A DNA stretch of 64,000 nucleotides from Lewinella sp. IMCC34191 (lineage in GTDB: Bacteria; Bacteroidota; Bacteroidia; Chitinophagales; Saprospiraceae), in assembly GCF_003390935.1 (NCBI RefSeq), contig NZ_QNQZ01000010.1, forward strand, positions 124,001 through 188,000, in the 5' to 3' direction. The stretch's first letter is position 1. The number at the start of each line of letters is the position of its first letter. The translations under genes and the position numbers were made by a program. Under the pieces are notes generated by a model that saw only the letters and a program-made list of their open reading frames with translations, did not search any database and was not told the origin of the DNA. Below are positions 42,570-49,047 of the stretch, piece after piece.

Positions 42570-44183
42570 TTATCCTTGCGCAATCATGGTGTCGTGACCC
42601 TGACGCAATATCTGCTGAAGTGGCTGCTTGCTCACGCAGGCGAACTCACACAGCGCGACGTCTTCGGGTACCAGCTCGTAGATACCGAGCCCTTCCATCG
42701 TTTCCAGGTCGTTGACCAGGATAGATTTCATCAGTTGGGTCAGGTAAATGTCCATCGGAAGTACCTGCTCGTAATCGTTGTTGACTACGAAGGCACGCTT
42801 CTCGCCGTTGGTCCGGGTGGTCAGGTGCAGGTGATTGCTGAGTACGGGAATGGTGGGCGAGATCGATGCCTTGGCACTGTTGGGGACCAACCAGCCGAAG
42901 ACTTCGGCATCGTCGCCTTCCTCGATGGCCGTGATCTGGTTGTCGAAGAAGCTGAGGTAATTTTCCTTGGTCCGTTTGCTACCGCTCAACACGTCGCCAC
43001 TGATGATGCGGCTGTGCTCATGCACGGTCTCGCCGGCCAGCAGTTCGCCGATGTTGGCTCCGGCGAAGGTGCGTACGTAGCAGGGCTCGCTGAAGGAGTC
43101 ACCGCTGAGGGCGACCAGGCGGGTCGTATTATAGTGACCGTTCTGGAACAGTTCACCAAAGACCAGCACATCCTCCACGCTGATCGTCCAAACGGTGTTC
43201 TCGCCGCGACCGCAGGGGTGGATGTGGTGAATCTGCGTGCCCACGTTTCCGGCGGGATGCGCACCGCGGAAGTAACGCTTTTCCACGCCGCGTACGGCGC
43301 TGAAGGGCGTGTCTTTGTCTGCCCGACCGTCGAGGCCCAGGTAAACCAGCCCCGGCGTAAGCCGGCGAAGTACGTCGATGCCCGCCTGGAAGACGTCCAT
43401 CCGTCCCTGCACCGTCAGTTTGAGATCGGGGGCGAGGGGGGCGGTGTCGAAGGTAGTGACGAAAATATCGCGGGGCACGACGTCCGGATCGGCTACCCGG
43501 TTGTAGGGCCGTTGGCGGAGACCCGGCCAAACGCCACTCTCCAGCAGGAACTCGACGAGTTCCTCCCGGGAAGCATTGCGGGCGGGCAGATCGTAGGTGC
43601 GGCTGACCTGTTCTTTGTCGGCCAGGACGACGACCTCGGAGATCGAGCGCTTGAGTCCGCGGTTCACGCCGATCACTTCACCGCTCACGGGAGCGACGAA
43701 TTTGATGCGGGGCATATTCTTATCGAAAAAGATGGGGTCACCGGCACGGACGGTATCGCCTTCCTCGACCAGCATCTTCGGGATAGGCCGCAGACCGAAG
43801 TAATCGGGCGGATTGACGGCGTAGCGGGTGACTTTCGGCTCCCGGATCAAGGGCTGAGGTTCTCCGGCCATCGGGATGTCGTACCCCTTGGTCAGGGTGT
43901 AGACGTGCTTATTCTCCAGGTAGTCGGGCTTCTTACCGCGGAACAGGTCGCGAACGGTCGGGAACAGCCCCATGGATGCTTTCTGGTCGATGCCCATTTG
44001 TTTGGACTCAATGACCATGAAGTTATCCGCTACGCTGACGACGATGAAGAAGAAAATGATCAGTGCCAGGGCGGCAACACCGTAGAATAGCAGGTTACTT
44101 CCGCCCCCGCTTGCCTGGGACTGAAGCAAAAGCGCGGCCAGCAGTAAGCAAGTGAATCCGGCCGGTCTCTGTAGAATTTTCAT
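42570..44183 (-). CDS. nqrA: Na+-NQR subunit A with an N-terminal membrane anchor
   Basis: 537 residues, about 90 more than the usual soluble NqrA. The core starts near residue 94 (VYTLTKGYDIPMAGEP) and includes the biotin-like lobe (VEEGDTVRAGDPIFFDKN) and a late CEFACVSKQPLQ. The extension has a signal-peptide-like segment (1-24), a Gly/Ser stretch, a clear membrane helix (31-51) and a charged linker. Signal cleavage followed by one helix would place the core on the cytoplasmic side, its expected location. First gene of the operon; a TAACTTTG element lies about 97 bp upstream. Confidence 0.95.
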   Translation of the reverse strand: MKILQRPAGFTCLLLAALLLQSQASGGGSNLLFYGVAALALIIFFFIVVSVADNFMVIESKQMGIDQKASMGLFPTVRDLFRGKKPDYLENKHVYTLTKGYDIPMAGEPQPLIREPKVTRYAVNPPDYFGLRPIPKMLVEEGDTVRAGDPIFFDKNMPRIKFVAPVSGEVIGVNRGLKRSISEVVVLADKEQVSRTYDLPARNASREELVEFLLESGVWPGLRQRPYNRVADPDVVPRDIFVTTFDTAPLAPDLKLTVQGRMDVFQAGIDVLRRLTPGLVYLGLDGRADKDTPFSAVRGVEKRYFRGAHPAGNVGTQIHHIHPCGRGENTVWTISVEDVLVFGELFQNGHYNTTRLVALSGDSFSEPCYVRTFAGANIGELLAGETVHEHSRIISGDVLSGSKRTKENYLSFFDNQITAIEEGDDAEVFGWLVPNSAKASISPTIPVLSNHLHLTTRTNGEKRAFVVNNDYEQVLPMDIYLTQLMKSILVNDLETMEGLGIYELVPEDVALCEFACVSKQPLQQILRQGHDTMIAQG

Positions 44184-44490
44184 ACGCGGGGTCGTGCGTT
44201 AAGGGACATTTTACTCGGTCAATGGGTGGATGACCCGAGCGAAAGGCAGGTCAATCCGACCGGCCTTTGTGATTGGGCGCAAAGTTACGACATCAACGAC
44301 ATCTAGGCCACCCTCGCGTAGGCTTGTTAAAATTGATCGCTTATTTAGATTTAATCTATGCTGTAAAACGGTATTCCTGGCGATCATTTGCGGCGGAGCG
44401 CAGGTAGAAGCCGGACCATAAAACCGGATACCCCGTGGATAACCGACTGAAAACCGTAACTTTGCGGCCCCAAAAAACGTTAGCCTCGCT
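44184..44490. other. Divergent nqrA-mnmG regulatory region
   Basis: 307 bp without a gene. On the minus strand TAACTTTG (44280-44287) is a likely -7 element of the nqr operon, with a partial TGG match at -33. Its roughly 90-nt leader includes a 10-bp interrupted hairpin: AAAGGC (44242-44247) with GCCTTT (44263-44268), enclosing GGTC/GACC. On the plus strand TAACTTTG (44457-44464) serves mnmG. The AT-rich centre (44321-44365) holds no motif I recognise. Confidence 0.6.
44457..44464 (+). promoter_or_regulatory. Putative -7 element (TAACTTTG) of mnmG
   Basis: Exact TAnnTTTG with a GTG at 44435-44437, exactly 19 nt upstream, where TTG is expected; 26 nt before the mnmG ATG. Confidence 0.55.
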
Positions 44491-46356
44491 ATGTTTCCAA
44501 CCTACGACGTGATAGTGGTCGGAGCCGGCCACGCCGGTTGTGAGGCCGCCGTGGCCGCCGCCAACCTCGGTGCGAAAGTACTGCTGGCTACCATGAATAT
44601 GCAGACGATCGCTCAGATGAGCTGTAATCCCGCTATGGGAGGCGTCGGTAAGGGCCAGATCGTTCGCGAGATCGATGCGCTGGGTGGCTACTCCGGCATC
44701 GTGACCGATGAAACCATGATCCAGTTTCGCCTCCTGAACCTCAGTAAGGGGCCGGCGATGTGGAGCCCGCGCGCACAGAGCGACCGGATGGCCTTCGCCC
44801 TCAACTGGCGCGAGAAGCTGGAAGCGCACCCGAATATCGATTTTTGGCAGGAAATGGTCACCGGCATACTGGTTAAAGACGGCCGGGCGTGTGGCATACA
44901 TACCGGCCTGGGTATGGAAATCCCCGCCAAGTCGGTCGTGCTAACCAACGGGACCTTCCTCAACGGGACCATCCACATCGGTGAGAAACAACTCGGTGGC
45001 GGCCGCGCCGGGGAACGGGCCTCTACCGGCATTACCGCTCAACTGCAGGAACTCGGCTTCGAAGCCGGCCGCATGAAAACGGGTACCCCCGCCCGCATCG
45101 ACGGTCGGACCCTGGACTACAGCGTTATGACCGAACAACCCGGGGACGAAAATCCGGGTCGCTTCAGCTACACCGATACCCCACCTTTGACCGATCAGCT
45201 TCCTTGCTACGTAACCTACACCAGCCCGGAAGTGCACGATACCCTGCGCGAGGGCTTCGACCGCAGCCCCATGTTTAACGGCCGCATCCGGGGGCTCGGG
45301 CCTCGCTATTGCCCAAGCATCGAGGACAAGATCGACCGCTTCGCCGGTCGTGATCAGCACCAGCTCTTCGTAGAGCCCGAGGGAAGAAATACCTGCGAGA
45401 TCTACGTGAACGGCTTTAGCTCCAGTCTGCCCGAGAATGTCCAGTACAAAGCGTTGCGCAAAGTGCGGGGCTTCGAGAACATGAAGATGTTCCGGCCCGG
45501 CTACGCGATCGAGTACGATTTCTTTCCTCCTACCCAGCTCGGTCCGACGTTGGAGACCCGCCTGGTTCCCAGACTGTTCTTCGCCGGACAGATCAACGGC
45601 ACGACCGGCTACGAGGAAGCCGGATGCCAGGGCCTGATCGCGGGCATGAACGCCGCCCTTGCCGTACAGGAACGCGATCCCTTTATCCTTAAGCGCAGCG
45701 ATGCGTACATCGGCGTCCTCATCGACGACCTGATCAATAAGGGCACCGAAGAACCCTATCGCATGTTCACCAGCCGCGCCGAGTACCGCATCCTCCTCCG
45801 CCAGGACGATGCCGACCTACGCCTGACGCCTATGGCCCACGCCCTTGGGGTGCGGGGTATGGAATCCCGCATGGATCGGGTAAACGAAAAGGGGGAGGCC
45901 GTAGATGCCATTTCCCGGGAGCTCCGCGATCACAGCGTGACCCCCGACCAGATGAACGGCTACCTGGAGAGCATAGGCACGGCCGCTCTCAAACAGGGTG
46001 TCAAGCTCGACAGCATCCTCTCCCGACCCGGCGTGAGCCTGCAGGGACTGGCCGCCGCCGTGCCCGCCCTACACGACTTCCTGAGCCCCTACGACGCCGA
46101 AACCGTCAACCTCGCCGAAGTGACCCTGAAGTACGCCGGCTACATCGAGCGGGAGCGGCAGGCGGTGGAAAAGATGAGCCGCCTCGAAGGCATCAAGTTG
46201 GGCAAAAGCTTCGACTACGAGCAGCTGACCAGCCTCAGCAAGGAAGCCCGCCAGAAACTGAATAAGCTGAAGCCTGTCACCATCGGTCAGGCCAGTCGCA
46301 TTAGCGGGGTCAGCCCCGCCGATGTAAGCGTCCTGCTAGTCCACCTCGGCCGGTAA
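44491..46356 (+). CDS. mnmG: tRNA uridine-5-carboxymethylaminomethyl modification enzyme
   Basis: 621 residues, normal length. With MnmE it makes cmnm5U34 in the wobble position of certain tRNAs. GAGHAGCEAAVAAANLGAKV binds FAD; MSCNPAMGGVGKGQIVREID, GRMKTGTPARIDGRTLDYS, NGTTGYEEAGCQGLIAGMNA and the C-terminal TSRAEYRILLRQDDADLRLT are strongly conserved. The stop codon is followed within 3 bp by a palindrome triplet. Confidence 0.97.
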   Translation: MFPTYDVIVVGAGHAGCEAAVAAANLGAKVLLATMNMQTIAQMSCNPAMGGVGKGQIVREIDALGGYSGIVTDETMIQFRLLNLSKGPAMWSPRAQSDRMAFALNWREKLEAHPNIDFWQEMVTGILVKDGRACGIHTGLGMEIPAKSVVLTNGTFLNGTIHIGEKQLGGGRAGERASTGITAQLQELGFEAGRMKTGTPARIDGRTLDYSVMTEQPGDENPGRFSYTDTPPLTDQLPCYVTYTSPEVHDTLREGFDRSPMFNGRIRGLGPRYCPSIEDKIDRFAGRDQHQLFVEPEGRNTCEIYVNGFSSSLPENVQYKALRKVRGFENMKMFRPGYAIEYDFFPPTQLGPTLETRLVPRLFFAGQINGTTGYEEAGCQGLIAGMNAALAVQERDPFILKRSDAYIGVLIDDLINKGTEEPYRMFTSRAEYRILLRQDDADLRLTPMAHALGVRGMESRMDRVNEKGEAVDAISRELRDHSVTPDQMNGYLESIGTAALKQGVKLDSILSRPGVSLQGLAAAVPALHDFLSPYDAETVNLAEVTLKYAGYIERERQAVEKMSRLEGIKLGKSFDYEQLTSLSKEARQKLNKLKPVTIGQASRISGVSPADVSVLLVHLGR

Positions 46357-46359
46357 CAC

Positions 46360-46425
46360 GCTGTCTCCGACAGCGCTGTAAAATGCTGTCTCCGACAGCG
46401 CAAGCAAAAAGCTGCCTCCGGCAGC
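46360..46425. repeat. Triplet of 15-bp palindromes after mnmG
   Basis: Palindromes at 46360-46374 and 46385-46399 (both GCTGTCTCCGACAGC) and 46411-46425 (GCTGCCTCCGGCAGC). Starts are 25 and 26 bp apart. The third copy differs from the others at both paired stem positions, keeping the stem. Spacers are A-rich at their ends, as in the copy near nqrF. The block fills most of the 79-bp convergent gap. Confidence 0.92.
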
Positions 46426-46435
46426 GCCAACTCCC

Positions 46436-47116
46436 CTACGCCTGGAAGTACCCATAAAGCTGGTAACAGAACAGCCCCACCCCAGCGATACACAAATACA
46501 CATTCACCGATCGGTACAAAGCATCAAAGCTCTCCTTTTCCCGCCAGCGCGAAATAAGGAACACAATTGGGATCAGCGCCAGCACCTGCCCCAGCTCTAC
46601 CCCAATATTAAAGCTGACGATCTTCGCGAGAAACTGGTCCGCCCCGATATCAAAGGACTGCAGCCGCGTGGCGAGACCAAAGCCGTGGATAAGGCCGAAG
46701 ATCCCTACCATCACCAACAGATTAGGAGTTCTGACTCCAAGGTATTTTTTGAAGCCTTCCAGGTTCTCGAATCCTTTATAGAGTACACTTAGCGCGATCA
46801 CCGCATCCACGAGATGCTCGTCCGCCCGAATGCCCAGGTAGGTAGCGCCGATCAGCGTAATGCTGTGTCCGATGGTAAAGACGGTTACGAAGCGGACGAT
46901 GTCCCGCAGCCCCTTCAGGTAAAAGATGACCCCGACCAGAAAGAGCAGGTGGTCGTAGCCGGAAACCATGTGCTTGGCCCCAACGTAAACATAGGCCAGT
47001 AAGCCACCCTCACTAAGAATAGCCTGATCGCCTGAACTCACTCCGTGCGCAGCCAGAAGAGCTGGAGCCAAGCAGGCGATGGCGAGAACACTTATTCTCG
47101 TGGTCAGCCCGGTCAC
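46436..47116 (-). CDS. HupE/UreJ-like membrane metal transporter
   Basis: 226 residues: signal-like N-terminus (to about LLAAHG) and six or so membrane helices. GYDHLLFLVGVIFYLKG, VFTIGHSITLIGA and GLIHGFGLATRLQ carry histidine and aspartate residues inside helices, as in HupE/UreJ secondary nickel/cobalt permeases. No urease or hydrogenase gene is nearby, so the metal is uncertain. The start is a GTG immediately after the TAA of the upstream DUF4198 gene with no gap, indicating one operon. Confidence 0.83.
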   Translation of the reverse strand: MTGLTTRISVLAIACLAPALLAAHGVSSGDQAILSEGGLLAYVYVGAKHMVSGYDHLLFLVGVIFYLKGLRDIVRFVTVFTIGHSITLIGATYLGIRADEHLVDAVIALSVLYKGFENLEGFKKYLGVRTPNLLVMVGIFGLIHGFGLATRLQSFDIGADQFLAKIVSFNIGVELGQVLALIPIVFLISRWREKESFDALYRSVNVYLCIAGVGLFCYQLYGYFQA

Positions 47117-48109
47117 TTAGGCACGTTTGTTGAAGTACACGAATAGCCCAACGACGAGCACGATACTGCCTATCCACCAGGCGTAGGCGGCAATGCCCCC
47201 TTCGTGCTCGTGGGTATGATCCGCACCCGCCCCGTGGCTGTGCCCGTGGGCTACGCCGAAGGTGAGGGTGCCCCAATTCGATTCGTGCGTTAACCCCTCC
47301 TCGGTCGATTCCTGCATGTAGATGGTACGTAGAAACCAGCTTCCCTCTTGAGATACCTCGAACTCCAGCGTTCCGTCCGCGTCCGTACGCAGCTGCTTCA
47401 TGCCATCGTGGGTATGCCCCCCCGATCCGTCGCCGTGGTCATGATCCGCATCTGGACCGTGCTCGTGAGCCGCTCCGCCCATTTCGGCATCTACGATGAC
47501 CAGTTGATTAGCCAGCGGTTCCCCCTGCCAGAGGAGTTGCACCCCAAAAGGATCGCCCGGGTGCAGGTCATAGGGATTGCTCAGCGGAACGAATTCGATC
47601 GGATAGCCGAGTGGAGTACTCCAGTCGCTTGTTTTCTCTTCGCCGACCTGGACAATCGTCTTTACATGTTTGCTGTATTTTTCTGTGGCGTCGGTGTCCA
47701 GCAGGTCATTCGTTCGCCGCCGCTCCAGTTCGTCCACCACGCCATCGTGTTCCAGGTAGCGGTTAAAGGCATCGGCTTCCATAGTCAGGCTGCGCGGGCG
47801 GGTGCTGACGCCAACCACGTAAGTACCGGCTTCGCCCGTAGTGAAATCCAGGACCGTGACACTTCCCTCTTCCCGCCAATGGGTAGAATCCATAGTGCGG
47901 CGTTGACCGTTGGCAATGACGCTGACATCGATCATGCGATCGCGATCGATGGTGTTCTCGCTTTCGGCAAAGGTGCCGTTAAATAGCTGTATGGCGGCTT
48001 TGCCGTTAGGCTGGAGAAAGAAGGTGTCCAGCTTCAGGTACATGTCGTGACTGCAAAGGACGACCAGTGAAAAGAAAGCAAACAATAGTTTCTTCATCGT
48101 TGAGTGCAT
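47117..48109 (-). CDS. Histidine-rich DUF4198 metal-binding protein
   Basis: 330 residues. A signal peptide leaves a mature N-terminus near HDMYLKLDTFFL, a His start typical of DUF4198/NikM-like proteins. Two beta domains follow, with histidine-rich segments at about 215-234 (HEHGPDADHDHGDGSGGHTH) and 288-302 (HGHSHGAGADHTHEH), then a membrane helix (307-325). It would bind Ni, Co, Zn or Cu at the outer face of the inner membrane and hand it to the HupE-like permease encoded directly downstream. An ATG at 48097 is an alternative start. TAACTTTC, one base from the -7 consensus, lies 12 nt upstream. Confidence 0.82.
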   Translation of the reverse strand: MHSTMKKLLFAFFSLVVLCSHDMYLKLDTFFLQPNGKAAIQLFNGTFAESENTIDRDRMIDVSVIANGQRRTMDSTHWREEGSVTVLDFTTGEAGTYVVGVSTRPRSLTMEADAFNRYLEHDGVVDELERRRTNDLLDTDATEKYSKHVKTIVQVGEEKTSDWSTPLGYPIEFVPLSNPYDLHPGDPFGVQLLWQGEPLANQLVIVDAEMGGAAHEHGPDADHDHGDGSGGHTHDGMKQLRTDADGTLEFEVSQEGSWFLRTIYMQESTEEGLTHESNWGTLTFGVAHGHSHGAGADHTHEHEGGIAAYAWWIGSIVLVVGLFVYFNKRA

Positions 48110-48208
48110 AGTATGGCGATGAAAGTTACGGGGTAGAAGGCGGAAGTGGTTTGTCCGGCCTGTATGGAAGCTCCTGCACTGCCGAGTAAAATAGAGCGCC
48201 CGCTACCC

Positions 48209-48216
48209 TACCTTTG
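48209..48216 (+). promoter_or_regulatory. Putative -7 element (TACCTTTG) of hisH
   Basis: Exact TAnnTTTG ending 4 nt before the hisH ATG, as seen before the murF and VOC genes. No TTG at -33. Confidence 0.5.
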
Positions 48217-48220
48217 CCCC

Positions 48221-48811
48221 ATGGTAGCGATCATCAACTACAACGCCGGCAACATTCGGTCCGTCCTCTATGCCCTGGAGCGCATCGGCGTCGAGCACGA
48301 ACTGACGGCGGACCCGGACAAGATTCGCAGCGCCGGTAAGGTCATCTTCCCGGGCGTCGGTCACGCCGCCTCAACCATGGCGCACCTCAACGAGACCGGC
48401 CTAGCGGACGTCATCCGCTCCCTGACTCAACCGGTCTTCGGCGTATGCGTCGGGATGCAACTGCTCTGCAGCCACAGCGAGGAGGGGGACGTGGATTGCC
48501 TGGGCATCTTCCCCGAGCGGGTCCGGCAGTTCCGCCCGGTTAACGGGGAGAAAGTCCCGCACATGGGTTGGAACGATGTACGGGTAAAGGATGGTAACGG
48601 ATGGCTTAGTGAGGAGGTAGACGGCGGCTACTGCTACTACGTCCATAGCTACTTCGTTGAGGCAGGACCGGATATGGTGGCCACCACGAATTACTGCGGT
48701 ACGGATTTCGCGGCTATGATGCGGCGGGATAATTTTTACGCCGCGCAGTTCCACCCGGAGAAGTCGGCCGCCGTGGGGGATCGGATCATTCGCGATTTTT
48801 TGGCGGTTTAG
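48221..48811 (+). CDS. hisH: Imidazole glycerol phosphate synthase glutaminase subunit
   Basis: 196 residues. Class I glutamine amidotransferase that supplies ammonia to HisF in histidine synthesis. The nucleophile is Cys76 in FGVCVGMQLL, the oxyanion region VIFPGVGHA and the catalytic His/Glu are in FHPEKS. The longer frame from 48146 is rejected because VAIINYNAGN is the conserved start and a -7 element lies just before it. No other his gene is present in the window, so hisH is detached from its usual operon here. Confidence 0.94.
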   Translation: MVAIINYNAGNIRSVLYALERIGVEHELTADPDKIRSAGKVIFPGVGHAASTMAHLNETGLADVIRSLTQPVFGVCVGMQLLCSHSEEGDVDCLGIFPERVRQFRPVNGEKVPHMGWNDVRVKDGNGWLSEEVDGGYCYYVHSYFVEAGPDMVATTNYCGTDFAAMMRRDNFYAAQFHPEKSAAVGDRIIRDFLAV

Positions 48812-48834
48812 TGTTGCTTGTTAGGGGCAGGTAA

Positions 48835-48904
48835 ACACAGAGGTGCCACGGAGCTTAGGGTGAAGCGAAGAGGGCGGCGGGGGATTACCGCAGAGGTACG
48901 GAGC
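48835..48904. repeat. Two degenerate CAGAGG...CGGAG repeat copies
   Basis: ACACAGAGGTGCCACGGAGC (48835-48854) and ACCGCAGAGGTACGGAGC (48887-48904) are similar. They lie in the 236-bp convergent gap between hisH and the DUF5686 gene, where I see no gene; a 77-codon frame here is not convincing. Confidence 0.5.
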
Positions 48905-49047
48905 AGTGCGAAATTTAAACGAGTGAACAGGAAAATTCCCTTTCTTGAGTCATGCCAAAGACGGCGAAGTATGGGGGCAGCCAATTCCCCAATATCCGGG
49001 TTGGGAAGCCCCAAGCCGAAGGCGAACAAGGTTAGCCGGCAGTTAGC

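Noticed and set aside
42576-44090. 504-codon open frame opposite nqrA
   Set aside because: nqrA is unmistakable on the minus strand; the opposite frame has no family resemblance.
44230-44421. 63-codon frame in the nqrA-mnmG gap
   Set aside because: It covers promoter elements on both strands and has no recognisable sequence.
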